Below, one piece after another: positions 8,890 to 17,675 of a DNA stretch of 64,000 nt; position 1 is the first letter of the stretch, and every line of letters starts with the position of its first letter. Both the position numbers and the translations under genes were made by a program. This DNA is from Enterobacter cloacae (lineage in GTDB: Bacteria > Pseudomonadota > Gammaproteobacteria > Enterobacterales > Enterobacteriaceae). The notes beneath the pieces are model-generated. The model had not been told where the DNA came from. It worked only from the letters and a program-made list of their open reading frames with translations, and did no database searches. The stretch is taken from assembly GCF_011078175.1 (NCBI RefSeq), contig NZ_JAALCJ010000001.1, positions 803,255 to 867,254 on the forward strand, read 5' to 3'.

Positions 8890-10106
8890 TTTTTTCTGAA
8901 AATAAACATAAGCAACGAAGCAAGGGTTTCAGTGATTAACACCGAGAGTGCTGCGCCAATTGCTCCAAAGAAATGAACAAATAATGGCATATGTATTATG
9001 TGGAGGATCGAAACCACAAAGTATATCATTCTTAGGAGTTTAGTTTTACCTTGAGTCAAATATAAGTTCTGTGCATATGCTATTCCGAAAGATATAGAAA
9101 TTATACTAAATGACAAAATATAATAAATAGGTAAACCTGCGAAATATTGCTGTCCTAAAAACATTCGGTATATTAACTGACTAAATAATATCAATCCTGT
9201 AACAATCAACATAGAAAAGCCAACGAGTATTATTGTTGACTTACGCCACAGCAGGTAAAACTCATGGCCTTCTTTTTTAGATATTCTTGGAAAAAATGCT
9301 TGCGCAATTGGTGAAAGGACCCCTTGCGCTGCGGCTTTTAATTTTTCGGCACTAGAATAATAACCTGTTTCTGTTGGTCCGCGAACAGAACCCAGATAAA
9401 TCAGCGTTAATGAACTGTACACATTAGTGAATACATTTGATATGAAAATATCAAAACCGCTTTTGAATCTAAATAATAATCCTTTCCAAGAGGTTTTATA
9501 GAATGAATTATATTTCAATACGGATTGCAAATAAAAAATAGATAGAATATTCGGTAAAGCTATGTTTAATGAATATGCGATCATAGCAATATATATATCA
9601 TCTTTATTTCTTACAAATAGCACTACAATTAAGATTGATAGAATTCTTGCTATGCAAGTTGAGATAACTATAAATCCTGTCCTCTCCTTACCAATAAAAA
9701 AGTGAGTTTGATTACATACAGAGCTTAAAACTGTCATTAATAATATGAGGTAACAAAATGAATATCCATACTCAGGGAGTATAAAATACGTAGAAGCCAC
9801 CAAGATAGTGCAAACCAGAAAGATTAAAAAGCGGCACTTTATAATCTCGCTTAATATTTTGTTTTCGTCAAATTTATGTAAAGCTCTGGAAATATCCCTT
9901 GCACCTGTCAATGTGAAACCATATTCCACTAACATTATTAAATATTGTTGAGCAGCCAGAAACATTGATAATATCCCGAACTGCGTCACACCAAGGCTGC
10001 GTGTTATTACTGGCAATGTGATAAATGGAAAGAGATAAATACTACCTCTAACTAAAAAAAGATGAAAAATAGATTTAAGGGGGACGTCTCTGATAAATTT
10101 TCTCAT
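8865..10106 (-). CDS. wzx: O-antigen flippase Wzx
   Basis: Polytopic inner-membrane protein of 413 residues with about 12 hydrophobic segments, of the polysaccharide biosynthesis/MOP superfamily (PF01943 type). It is expected to flip the undecaprenyl-PP-linked O-unit to the periplasmic face. The N-terminal stretch SIYLFPFITLPVITRSLGV is characteristic of Wzx proteins. It starts 57 bases after the rfbC stop, behind a hairpin, and overlaps the following glycosyltransferase. Strongly AT-rich, as usual for wzx. Its presence together with Wzy and Wzz shows a Wzx/Wzy-dependent O-antigen rather than an ABC-transporter-dependent one. Confidence 0.9.
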   Translation of the reverse strand: MRKFIRDVPLKSIFHLFLVRGSIYLFPFITLPVITRSLGVTQFGILSMFLAAQQYLIMLVEYGFTLTGARDISRALHKFDENKILSEIIKCRFLIFLVCTILVASTYFILPEYGYSFCYLILLMTVLSSVCNQTHFFIGKERTGFIVISTCIARILSILIVVLFVRNKDDIYIAMIAYSLNIALPNILSIFYLQSVLKYNSFYKTSWKGLLFRFKSGFDIFISNVFTNVYSSLTLIYLGSVRGPTETGYYSSAEKLKAAAQGVLSPIAQAFFPRISKKEGHEFYLLWRKSTIILVGFSMLIVTGLILFSQLIYRMFLGQQYFAGLPIYYILSFSIISISFGIAYAQNLYLTQGKTKLLRMIYFVVSILHIIHMPLFVHFFGAIGAALSVLITETLASLLMFIFRKKCFLWSQN

Positions 10107-10111
10107 GAGCT

Positions 10112-10154
10112 TATAAAAATGCTAAACCCTACAAAAATTAAAGCTGTAGGGTTT
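10112..10154 (-). terminator. Hairpin between rfbC and wzx
   Basis: AAACCCTACA (10124-10133) pairs perfectly with TGTAGGGTTT (10145-10154). On the minus strand the stem is followed four bases later by a run of five T. It lies just upstream of wzx at the boundary of conserved rfb genes and the variable cassette, so it could act as a partial terminator that RfaH modification overcomes. The role is inferred. Confidence 0.45.
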
Positions 10155-10163
10155 CTGCTTTGT

Positions 10164-10700
10164 TCAGAGGGATTTGAAGGTTGGCTGTTGCAAATCTTTC
10201 GCAGAAAGCAAAGGTGCATCCTCGAGAGGCCAGTCAATTTGGATGTCTAAATCATTCCAAATCAACCCTCTGTCACTTTCAGGGTGATAATAATTTGTCG
10301 TCTTATAAACAAACTCAGCAACATCACTCAAGACTAAAAACCCATGAGCAAACCCTTCAGGGATCCAAAGTTGTCGTTTATTTTCAGCAGACAAATTCAC
10401 ACCAACCCATTTCCCAAACGTTGGCGAAGATTTTCGAATATCAACCGCAACATCAAAAACTTCACCCGCGATACAACGCACTAGTTTGCCCTGTGCATAC
10501 GGTTCCAGTTGATAATGCAGACCACGCAGAACACCTTTGCTGGATTTTGAATGATTGTCCTGCACAAAATCAACTTTACGTCCTACCGCCTCTTCAAATA
10601 CTTTCTGGCTGAAACTTTCAAAGAAAAAACCACGATCGTCACCAAATACTTTTGGTTCAAAAATCAGCACATCAGGAATATCAGTTTTAATTACGTTCAT
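10164..10700 (-). CDS. rfbC: dTDP-4-dehydrorhamnose 3,5-epimerase
   Basis: RmlC, third enzyme of dTDP-L-rhamnose synthesis: epimerises C3 and C5 of dTDP-4-keto-6-deoxyglucose. The 178-residue cupin has the catalytic histidine in GVLRGLHYQ, the DVAVDIRKSSPTFG strand and the IPEGFAHGFLVLS stretch of the family. It lies three bases after rfbA in the order rfbB-D-A-C found in enterics. It is the last conserved sugar-nucleotide gene before the variable cassette. Somewhat lower GC than rfbB/D. Confidence 0.96.
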   Translation of the reverse strand: MNVIKTDIPDVLIFEPKVFGDDRGFFFESFSQKVFEEAVGRKVDFVQDNHSKSSKGVLRGLHYQLEPYAQGKLVRCIAGEVFDVAVDIRKSSPTFGKWVGVNLSAENKRQLWIPEGFAHGFLVLSDVAEFVYKTTNYYHPESDRGLIWNDLDIQIDWPLEDAPLLSAKDLQQPTFKSL

Positions 10701-10703
10701 GTC

Positions 10704-11582
10704 TTAGTAACCTTTAATCATCTTCAGCAAGTATTGGCCATAGGCATTTTTCTTCAATGGTTCAGCCAGTTTCTTCACCTGCTCAGCATCAATAAACCCT
10801 TTGCGATATGCAATCTCTTCCGGGCAGGACACTTTCAGCCCCTGACGCTCTTCAATCGTCGCAATAAAATTGCTCGCCTCGATCAGGCTCTGATGTGTAC
10901 CGGTATCCAGCCAGGCATAGCCACGCCCCATCATTGCAACGGATAGACGGCCCTGCTCCAGGTAAATACGGTTGATGTCGGTAATTTCCAGCTCGCCGCG
11001 CGCGGAAGGCTTCAGGTTCTTCGCCATTTCCACTACATCGTTATCGTAGAAATAGAGTCCCGTAACGGCATAGTTACTTTTCGGTTCAAGCGGTTTCTCT
11101 TCCAGACTGATTGCCGTACCATCCTTATCAAACTCCACCACGCCATAACGTTCAGGGTCATTGACGTGGTAGGCGAATACGGTTGCACCGTTACCTTTTT
11201 TTACTGCGGCTTCCAGCTGTTTCGGCAAGTCATGGCCATAGAAAATATTATCGCCCAGCACCAGCGCACAGCTATCGTCACCAATAAACTCTTCGCCAAT
11301 GATAAAGGCCTGTGCCAGTCCGTCCGGGCTTGGCTGGACTTTATACTGAAGGTTTAACCCCCACTGGCTACCGTCACCGAGCAACTGCTCAAAGCGTGGA
11401 GTGTCCTGCGGCGTACTGATTATCAGAATATCTTTAATCCCTGCCAGCATGAGCGTAGACAGCGGATAGTAAATCATGGGTTTGTCGTAAATTGGCAGCA
11501 GTTGCTTGCTTACCGCCATGGTCACCGGGTAGAGACGAGTGCCGGATCCGCCGGCAAGGATAATACCTTTACGTGTAGCCAT
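10704..11582 (-). CDS. rfbA: Glucose-1-phosphate thymidylyltransferase
   Basis: RmlA, first enzyme of the dTDP-L-rhamnose pathway, making dTDP-glucose from dTTP and glucose 1-phosphate. The 292-residue protein has the nucleotidyltransferase signature [11 protein letters not shown] near residue 11, the metal-binding LGDNIFYG, and [20 protein letters not shown]. It is feedback-inhibited by dTDP-rhamnose in the family. It is separated from rfbD by 53 bases that hold a hairpin and precedes rfbC by only 3 bases. Confidence 0.97.
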   Translation of the reverse strand: MATRKGIILAGGSGTRLYPVTMAVSKQLLPIYDKPMIYYPLSTLMLAGIKDILIISTPQDTPRFEQLLGDGSQWGLNLQYKVQPSPDGLAQAFIIGEEFIGDDSCALVLGDNIFYGHDLPKQLEAAVKKGNGATVFAYHVNDPERYGVVEFDKDGTAISLEEKPLEPKSNYAVTGLYFYDNDVVEMAKNLKPSARGELEITDINRIYLEQGRLSVAMMGRGYAWLDTGTHQSLIEASNFIATIEERQGLKVSCPEEIAYRKGFIDAEQVKKLAEPLKKNAYGQYLLKMIKGY

Positions 11583-11603
11583 TATAATTTCTCTATAAAC
11601 ACG

Positions 11604-11629
11604 AAATGCCCGTAAACGGGCATTTTTTC
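11604..11629. terminator. Hairpin with T run between rfbD and rfbA
   Basis: ATGCCCG (11606-11612) and CGGGCAT (11617-11623) form a stem with a TAAA loop. The six-T run lies on the plus-strand side, so it is a good terminator for rightward (antisense) transcription and only a weak one for the leftward rfb operon, where ATTTCG follows. It may protect or process the mRNA. Confidence 0.55.
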
Positions 11630-11635
11630 AATGGA

Positions 11636-12535
11636 TTAAATGGATTGTGCCGTGAAAAGCTCAGCAAGCATACGTTTCACACCAACATGCCATGCAGGCA
11701 AGACCAGATTGAAGTTCTGCTGAAACTTCATGGTATTTAAGCGTGAATTGTGTGGGCGACGCGCAGGCGTCGGATAGGCCGTGGTTGGTACAGCATTCAG
11801 CTTTTCAATTGCCAGCTCAATGCCTGCCTTTTTGGCTTCCTCAAACACTAATGCCGCATAGTCGTACCAGGTTGTCGTTTCAGAGGCAACCAGATGGTAA
11901 AGCCCGGCAACATCTGGTTTCACCATCGCGACGCGTATGGCGTGGGCAGTACAATCGGCTAACAGCTCAGCGCCTGTTGGGGCACCCACCTGATCGTTAA
12001 TGACCGAAAGCTCTTTGCGTTCTTTAGCCAGACGCAGCATGGTCTTTGCAAAATTGTTGCCTTTGCCTGCATATACCCAGCTTGTGCGGAAAATCAGGTG
12101 ATGAGGGCAGTTATCCTGCAATGCTTTTTCGCCATCCAGTTTCGTCTGACCATAAACATTCAGCGGTGCCGTTACATCTGTCTCACTCCAGGGGGTTTCG
12201 CCATCACCCGGGAAGACGTAATCCGTAGAGTAGTGAACAACCCAGGCGCCGATCTTTGCAGCTTCTTTCGCGATAGACTCAACGCTTGTCGCATTCAGCA
12301 ACTTCGCAAACTCTGGTTCCGATTCTGCTTTATCCACTGCGGTATGTGCGGCTGCGTTGACGATCACATCAGGTTTAATATTACGCACCGTCTCAGCAAT
12401 CCCTTCCGGGTTGCTGAAATCGCCACAGTAATCTGTAGAATGCACATCAAGCGCAATCAGATTGCCAAGTGGAGCCAGCGCGCGCTGAAGCTCCCAGCCC
12501 ACCTGCCCTGTTTTACCGAACAGAAGAATGTTCAT
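11636..12535 (-). CDS. rfbD: dTDP-4-dehydrorhamnose reductase
   Basis: RmlD, last enzyme of dTDP-L-rhamnose synthesis, reducing the 4-keto group with NAD(P)H. It has 299 residues with the N-terminal GKTGQVG dinucleotide motif, YSTDYVFPG, and the catalytic YGQTK (Y-x3-K) of the SDR family. Its ATG overlaps the rfbB stop by one base (TAATG), so the two are translationally coupled. Standard length and place. Confidence 0.97.
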   Translation of the reverse strand: MNILLFGKTGQVGWELQRALAPLGNLIALDVHSTDYCGDFSNPEGIAETVRNIKPDVIVNAAAHTAVDKAESEPEFAKLLNATSVESIAKEAAKIGAWVVHYSTDYVFPGDGETPWSETDVTAPLNVYGQTKLDGEKALQDNCPHHLIFRTSWVYAGKGNNFAKTMLRLAKERKELSVINDQVGAPTGAELLADCTAHAIRVAMVKPDVAGLYHLVASETTTWYDYAALVFEEAKKAGIELAIEKLNAVPTTAYPTPARRPHNSRLNTMKFQQNFNLVLPAWHVGVKRMLAELFTAQSI

Positions 12536-13620
12536 TATTGACGTTCCCCGTAGTTCTGTTCGATCCAGGTTTTATAGGCACCGCTTTTAACGTTATTAAC
12601 CCAGTCCTGGTTGCTCAGATACCATTCCACGGTTTTACGAATTCCACTTTCGAATGTCTCCTCAGGCTTCCAGCCCAGCTCAATCCCAATTTTATGCGCA
12701 TCAATCGCATAGCGGCGGTCATGTCCTGGACGATCGGCAACATACGTTATCTGATCGCGGTAAGAGCCTTCTTTAGGCACGATCTCATCCAGCAGATCGC
12801 AAATAGTGTGCACAACGTCCAGGTTTTGCTTTTCGTTATGACCACCGATGTTGTAAGTTTCCCCCGGTTTACCCTGAGTCACAACGGTGTAAAGCGCACG
12901 GGCATGATCTTCAACATAGAGCCAGTCGCGGATCTGGTCGCCTTTGCCGTAAATCGGCAGCGCTTTTCCGTCCAGCGCGTTCAGGATCACCAGCGGGATC
13001 AGCTTTTCCGGGAAATGATACGGACCGTAGTTGTTTGAACAATTGGTGACAATCGTCGGGAAACCGTAGGTGCGCAGCCAGGCGCGAACCAGATGGTCGC
13101 TGGACGCTTTGGAGGCAGAGTATGGGCTGCTTGGCGCGTAGGCTGTGGTTTCAGTGAACAGCGGAAGCTCTGAGGATGCCGGATGTTCATCCGGGTGCGG
13201 CAGATCCCCGTACACTTCATCGGTGGAGATATGATGGAAGCGAAACGCTTTTTTCGCTGCGTCATCAAGGGTTGACCAGTAAGCACGGGCAGCTTCCAGA
13301 AGCACATAGGTCCCAACAATGTTGGTTTCAATAAATGCGGCCGGGCCGGTAATGGAACGGTCAACGTGACTTTCAGCCGCCAGGTGCATTACCGCATCCG
13401 GTTTATGCTCAGCAAAAATACGGTCCATAGCCCCTTTATCACAAATATCTGCATGCTCAAACACATAACGTTCGCTAGCGCTGACATCGTTAAGGGACTC
13501 CAGGTTACCGGCATACGTCAGTTTATCCACGTTGACGACTTCGTCCTGGGTATTTTTAATAATATGTCGTACAACCGCTGAGCCGATAAAGCCGGCTCCA
13601 CCCGTCACAAGAATTTTCAC
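12535..13620 (-). CDS. rfbB: dTDP-glucose 4,6-dehydratase
   Basis: RmlB, an NAD-dependent SDR that converts dTDP-glucose to dTDP-4-keto-6-deoxyglucose. 361 residues, with [11 protein letters not shown] at residues 6-16, the active-site STDEVYGD, and the catalytic [10 protein letters not shown]. First gene of the rfb operon behind the JUMPStart leader. An alternative source of the same activity (rffG in the ECA locus) exists in enterics, but the neighbours make this the O-antigen copy. Confidence 0.97.
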   Translation of the reverse strand: MKILVTGGAGFIGSAVVRHIIKNTQDEVVNVDKLTYAGNLESLNDVSASERYVFEHADICDKGAMDRIFAEHKPDAVMHLAAESHVDRSITGPAAFIETNIVGTYVLLEAARAYWSTLDDAAKKAFRFHHISTDEVYGDLPHPDEHPASSELPLFTETTAYAPSSPYSASKASSDHLVRAWLRTYGFPTIVTNCSNNYGPYHFPEKLIPLVILNALDGKALPIYGKGDQIRDWLYVEDHARALYTVVTQGKPGETYNIGGHNEKQNLDVVHTICDLLDEIVPKEGSYRDQITYVADRPGHDRRYAIDAHKIGIELGWKPEETFESGIRKTVEWYLSNQDWVNNVKSGAYKTWIEQNYGERQ

Positions 13621-13698
13621 GTTATCTATTCCGTTTTGTAGATATGTCGAGATATTGGCGTTCTGAACCCAGGTATTAATTCAGGGTTCAGAAATTTT

Positions 13699-13738
13699 GC
13701 ACGCTACCGCCCCTGGCTTGACAGCTACCAGTGCACTG
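13699..13738 (-). promoter_or_regulatory. JUMPStart element with ops site (O-antigen operon)
   Basis: The minus strand carries the approximately 39-base JUMPStart consensus, including the ops core GGCGGTAGCGTG (complement of 13700-13711) and CCAGTGCACTG-like flank. ops pauses RNA polymerase and recruits RfaH, which suppresses termination through the long O-antigen operon. It lies about 80 bases upstream of rfbB, inside the transcribed leader. Confidence 0.92.
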
Positions 13739-13888
13739 AGCGAGTGTTGAATATAAGATTGACTGTCTGATTTCAGACAAAAACTGGCGTTAATTGTCGT
13801 CCTAAATGGACTCGGAAACAAGTACAAATCGTTACAAATCAGCCCAGATTTGAAGCAGATAACTCTTTGTTATCATAGGAATTGATAA

Positions 13889-13948
13889 TAAAAAGCGGCA
13901 GCCATTATTTTTGTTATGTAAAAACATAACTTAAATAATGGCTGCCGC
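13889..13948 (-). terminator. Long nested-hairpin terminator after galF
   Basis: A perfect 16-bp stem (13895-13910 with 13933-13948, GCGGCAGCC... arms) encloses a second 6-bp hairpin (GTTATG 13913-13918 with CATAAC 13925-13930). On the minus strand the outer stem is followed by TTTTTATTATC. It starts 29 bases past the galF stop, so it is a strong terminator for galF. Unusually long for an intrinsic terminator. Confidence 0.85.
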
Positions 13949-13976
13949 GCATGAAGTCTGTCTGGCTAAGGAAGGA

Positions 13977-14876
13977 CTAACTGTCTTCAGCCAGCAACTT
14001 CTCAATCCGGCTTCTGAACTTCGCCCCTTCCTTCAGGTTACGCAGGCCATAGTTCACAAACGCCTGCATATACCCCATTTTCTTACCGCAGTCATAGCTG
14101 TCGCCGGTCATCAGCATCGCATCAACCGATTGCTTCTTCGCCAGCTCAGCAATCGCATCGGTCAGCTGGATACGGTCCCAGGCACCCGGCTCGGTTTTTT
14201 CCAGTTCAGCCCAGATATCCGCATTCAGCACATAGCGGCCTACCGCCATCAGGTCGGAGTCCAGGGTCTGCGGCTGATCGGGTTTTTCGATAAACTCAAC
14301 GATACGGCTCACCTGCCCTTCCGTCTCCAGTGGCTCTTTAGTCTGGATAACGGAGTACTCAGAAAGATCGCCCTTCATACGTTTCGCCAGCACCTGGCTG
14401 CGCCCCGTCTCGTTGAAGCGCGCGACCATTGCCGCCAGGTTGTAACGCAGCGGATCGGCGGAAGCAGTATCGATAATGATATCGGGCAGAACGACGATGA
14501 ACGGGTTATCTCCCACCACCGGGCGCGCGCACAGAATAGAGTGGCCCAGGCCCAGCGGCTGCGCCTGACGCACGTTCATGATGGTCACGCCAGGAGGACA
14601 GATAGACTGAACTTCTGCCAGAAGCTGACGCTTGACGCGCTGCTCAAGCAACGCTTCGAGTTCATAAGAGGTGTCGAAGTGGTTCTCAACGGCATTCTTC
14701 GAAGAGTGCGTCACCAGAACGATTTCTTTGATCCCCGCAGCAACAATCTCGTCGACGATGTACTGAATCATCGGCTTGTCAACGATCGGCAGCATCTCTT
14801 TAGGAATGGCCTTTGTGGCGGGCAACATGTGCATGCCCAAACCCGCTACCGGTATGACTGCTTTCAAATTAATCAT
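13977..14876 (-). CDS. galF: GalF, UTP-glucose-1-phosphate uridylyltransferase paralogue
   Basis: Homologue of GalU thought to modulate UDP-glucose pool and GalU activity; it marks the boundary between colanic acid and O-antigen loci. The protein begins [20 protein letters not shown], in which the GalU glycine-rich GxGTR loop is replaced by GLGMHML. That degeneracy is typical of GalF and explains its weak catalysis. ATG 14876 is chosen because GGAAGAA immediately precedes it; a GTG at 14888 would absorb the ribosome site. Length 299 residues. It has a short leader and its own promoter candidate. Confidence 0.95.
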   Translation of the reverse strand: MINLKAVIPVAGLGMHMLPATKAIPKEMLPIVDKPMIQYIVDEIVAAGIKEIVLVTHSSKNAVENHFDTSYELEALLEQRVKRQLLAEVQSICPPGVTIMNVRQAQPLGLGHSILCARPVVGDNPFIVVLPDIIIDTASADPLRYNLAAMVARFNETGRSQVLAKRMKGDLSEYSVIQTKEPLETEGQVSRIVEFIEKPDQPQTLDSDLMAVGRYVLNADIWAELEKTEPGAWDRIQLTDAIAELAKKQSVDAMLMTGDSYDCGKKMGYMQAFVNYGLRNLKEGAKFRSRIEKLLAEDS

Positions 14877-14905
14877 TATTTCTTCCACCTTAAAATGGTT
14901 GACGA

Positions 14906-14934
14906 ATTATAGCTTTTAAACCTGTTTTCGCCAG
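14906..14934 (-). promoter_or_regulatory. Candidate galF promoter
   Basis: A perfect -10 TATAAT (complement of 14906-14911) is preceded by a 17-base spacer and CTGGCG (14929-14934, 3 of 6). Transcription would start about 23 bases before the galF ATG. It fits independent expression of galF from the colanic operon. Confidence 0.5.
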
Positions 14935-15050
14935 CATGTTTTGCCGTAAATATGAAGTAATCCTAGGTCACCCCACCACAAATTACAGTAGTTGTAATCT
15001 GAATAGATCGCGATTTTGTTCCAGGAATAGTCGCAAAATAGGCTGTATGA

Positions 15051-16442
15051 TTACCTGTGCGGCAGCGCAAAATTCAATCGTTCCGTATTCACCACGTGTT
15101 GATCGACCCGATCAATATCCACCGAACTCTGTCCCTTTTCATTTACCGCATGAATGTTCGCCAGCGACAGCAGCGTCTCGTTTTTAGCCATAAACTTCCC
15201 GCGCACGTCCTTGCGCAAGTCAAAGTTCATCTTCAGGGCGGGCCCCGTTGTAGACTCTTGCATCACCTTGATATTCCGCAAGAAAAGATGCTGCGGCTTG
15301 TTGTGTAGCTCCAGCGTTGCCTGCTGCATGTTGACGTTGGTAATGGCGACGAACGACGTGGCATTGCCGGAGGAAATCTGGATCCCGCGCAGCTTATAGG
15401 CAAGCTGTCGGTTATCCAGGCGAATATCATTAAGTTTGAAGTTCTGCGGTATCGACAGATAATCGCCCTTAATCACCCCATACCCGATTAGCATTCCGGC
15501 GCTGTTCACCATATCGACATTATCAATGACGAAATTATCACAGCCATAAATAGCTACCGTCGCGTTATCAATTCCGGCTTTTTTACTGAAGTCAGGGGTA
15601 ATATTGCTGGCCTTGATATTACGAATCACAAAGTGTTTACCGTTTTCGACATGAACCAACTGTCGACAGTTGCTGCCGGTGATATTTGCCACGACGAAGT
15701 TTTTAACGGTCTGCTGTTCCGGGTAATCATTGTCGTACGTACTGCCGGCCAGCCCAATGCCTATGCCCCAGTTAATCTTGCCATTGGTGCAGTTGATGTT
15801 GTCGATTACATGGTCAGAGATCAGGATATTGCGGTCGTTAATCGCCACGTTCCACTCAATCGCGTCACCCTGCAAGTGGCTGAATTGACTGTTGGTAATG
15901 CGCGCGCCGTCCACCTGATTATGAAACCCCTGACGCAGAATCGCATAGTTGGCCTGTGACACATTGATGTTATCAATGAGCAGATTGCGCATTACCCTCG
16001 GCTTCTTGCCGCCGATGTAGATCTGAGTAACGGGGCCGAAGCCGCTCATCGCCAGCCCTTTAATGACACAGTCGGAGCCTCGCACGTCCAGCGTAATGTT
16101 ATGCGTGCGCCCCTCACCTTCCCCAATGACCTTACAACCCTCCTGGAGTACAAATCGTCCACGCCCGTTGCCCTTCAGCGCACCGCGGATCAGCAGGGTT
16201 TTGCCATCAGGAATGAAAATGCCGGTATTGATGTTTTCACAGGTGAACCCGGCGGGAACGACCACGGTATCGCCCTCGGTAAACGCCTGCTTAAAGGCGG
16301 CGATCCAGTCGTTATTGTTGTAGCGATCGACAGAAACCGTCTTCCCGGTTGCCGCCCGCGCAGCGCGGGGCGACAGCAGCGGCATGGCAGCCAGAACGGA
16401 TAAAGAAGAGACAAATCGGCGTCGGGTAATCTTTTTCAGCAT
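15051..16442 (-). CDS. wcaM: Colanic acid biosynthesis protein WcaM
   Basis: Last gene of the colanic acid operon, 463 residues. The N-terminus [19 protein letters not shown] has a twin-arginine-like motif (R8-R9-F10) followed by a hydrophobic stretch and an AxA cleavage region (ARAAT), so it is probably exported to the periplasm by Tat. The rest has the recurring N/D/I/V pattern of a right-handed beta-helix, as in pectate-lyase-like proteins. The biochemical role is not known to me; a part in maturation or handling of the polymer is an inference. It follows wcaL after 12 bases. Confidence 0.93.
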   Translation of the reverse strand: MLKKITRRRFVSSLSVLAAMPLLSPRAARAATGKTVSVDRYNNNDWIAAFKQAFTEGDTVVVPAGFTCENINTGIFIPDGKTLLIRGALKGNGRGRFVLQEGCKVIGEGEGRTHNITLDVRGSDCVIKGLAMSGFGPVTQIYIGGKKPRVMRNLLIDNINVSQANYAILRQGFHNQVDGARITNSQFSHLQGDAIEWNVAINDRNILISDHVIDNINCTNGKINWGIGIGLAGSTYDNDYPEQQTVKNFVVANITGSNCRQLVHVENGKHFVIRNIKASNITPDFSKKAGIDNATVAIYGCDNFVIDNVDMVNSAGMLIGYGVIKGDYLSIPQNFKLNDIRLDNRQLAYKLRGIQISSGNATSFVAITNVNMQQATLELHNKPQHLFLRNIKVMQESTTGPALKMNFDLRKDVRGKFMAKNETLLSLANIHAVNEKGQSSVDIDRVDQHVVNTERLNFALPHR

Positions 16443-16454
16443 ACAACCTCAGCG

Positions 16455-17675
16455 TTACAGCGTTTGCAGCAGGCTCGCTAACCGGCGATTAATCACCTGC
16501 TGATTGAATTCTGCTTCGACTTTTTGCCGCGCATTTTGCAGCACAGGGATCAGCGTCTGCCGATCGATATCGCTGAACGCGGCCAGACGGTCCGCCAGCG
16601 CCAGCGCATTGTTTTCAGGGACCAGCCAGCCGGAATGCTCAGAGGTGATCAGCTCCGGGATCCCGCTGTGCAGGGTCGAAACCACCGGAATGCCGACCGC
16701 CATCGCCTCCATCAGCGCCACGGGAATGCCTTCCATATCGCCGTCGGCGCCGGTTACGGAAGGCAGCAGGAACACATCCGCGTCATCGAGCATGGCTTTT
16801 ACTTCGTGGCTCGGCTTGAAGCCCGGCATCTCGACCTCGTCTTCCAGCTGATACTGTTCAATCAGCGTGCGCAGGCGACGCTCCCACGGCCCGATACCCA
16901 GGATGCGGTAGTGGAAGTCCACGCCGCGCGCCTTCAGCTGGCGACAGGCTTCGATGGCCACGTGCAGCCCTTTCTTTTCGGTCAGACGGGCAACAGAGAT
17001 AATTTGCAGCGGCTTGCCCGGCACCTTGACCGGTCGCTGGGTGAAGCGTTCCATGTCCACGCCCATGCGTGAAACGGTGATTTTCTCGCTCGGGCACCCC
17101 ATGGTTTTCAGGCGCCCGGCCCACAGGTCGCTTATCGGCAGCATCATGTCGCCGCGGCGAAACAGCTGCTGATATTCCGGCGTGTAGTGGTTCAGCACTT
17201 CCCGGCTGGAGATGTCGATTCCATGGAAAATGGTTGCGATTTTGCCGTCAATCACTCCCAGCTCGCGCAGTTTTGCCGCAGTGACGCCCGCCGGGCCAAA
17301 GTGGGCGATAAAGACATCGGCCCGGTACGGCTGGGCCGTTTGCCCGCAAATGGCGGAAAGGATCAGGTTGCGGGCCTCCGCCCCATAGCGCGACATATTC
17401 AGCGCCCGCCACGTCGAGGCGCGATGCAGGCCGCGCAGCGTCTGTCCGGCGCGATAGCGCAGTTTGTTCATCCGTCCGGCGGGTTCGTCCTGCAACCAGC
17501 GGGTTTTTGCCTCCAGTCCATACTGGGTATACGCCGCATGGGTGTTTTGCGTATCGCCCTTTTGCAGGGCGATAATCTCCACGTCATACCCCATATCGAT
17601 AAACGCGGTGATTTGGTTCAGCACAAAGGTTTCAGACGACAGCGGAAATTTCAGTAAGAAGAAACCAACCTTCAT
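16455..17675 (-). CDS. wcaL: Colanic acid glycosyltransferase WcaL
   Basis: GT4-type glycosyltransferase of 406 residues that probably adds the terminal (pyruvylated) galactose side-chain sugar of colanic acid. It has the GT-B layout with IFHGIDIS in the middle and the C-terminal catalytic region DGDMEGIPVALMEAMAVGIP (E-x7-E). Its ATG overlaps the wcaK stop (ATGA, 4 bases), so it is translationally coupled to the pyruvyltransferase. Precise sugar specificity is known only from studies of the homologous E. coli pathway. Confidence 0.94.
   Translation of the reverse strand: MKVGFFLLKFPLSSETFVLNQITAFIDMGYDVEIIALQKGDTQNTHAAYTQYGLEAKTRWLQDEPAGRMNKLRYRAGQTLRGLHRASTWRALNMSRYGAEARNLILSAICGQTAQPYRADVFIAHFGPAGVTAAKLRELGVIDGKIATIFHGIDISSREVLNHYTPEYQQLFRRGDMMLPISDLWAGRLKTMGCPSEKITVSRMGVDMERFTQRPVKVPGKPLQIISVARLTEKKGLHVAIEACRQLKARGVDFHYRILGIGPWERRLRTLIEQYQLEDEVEMPGFKPSHEVKAMLDDADVFLLPSVTGADGDMEGIPVALMEAMAVGIPVVSTLHSGIPELITSEHSGWLVPENNALALADRLAAFSDIDRQTLIPVLQNARQKVEAEFNQQVINRRLASLLQTL

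Larger units (their letters stand above)
13621..13976. other. O-antigen operon leader and promoter region
   Basis: 356-base gap between divergent-in-function but co-oriented galF and rfbB. Reading leftward it contains the galF terminator (nested hairpin), a promoter region with a TATATT-like -10 near 13750-13755 and TTGTCT about 19 bases upstream, a 6-2-6 inverted repeat GTCTGA-TT-TCAGAC at 13765-13778, and the JUMPStart element. No coding frame is seen. Confidence 0.6.

Noticed and set aside
13938..14912. 324-residue open frame antisense to galF
   Set aside because: Covers galF exactly and has no family resemblance.
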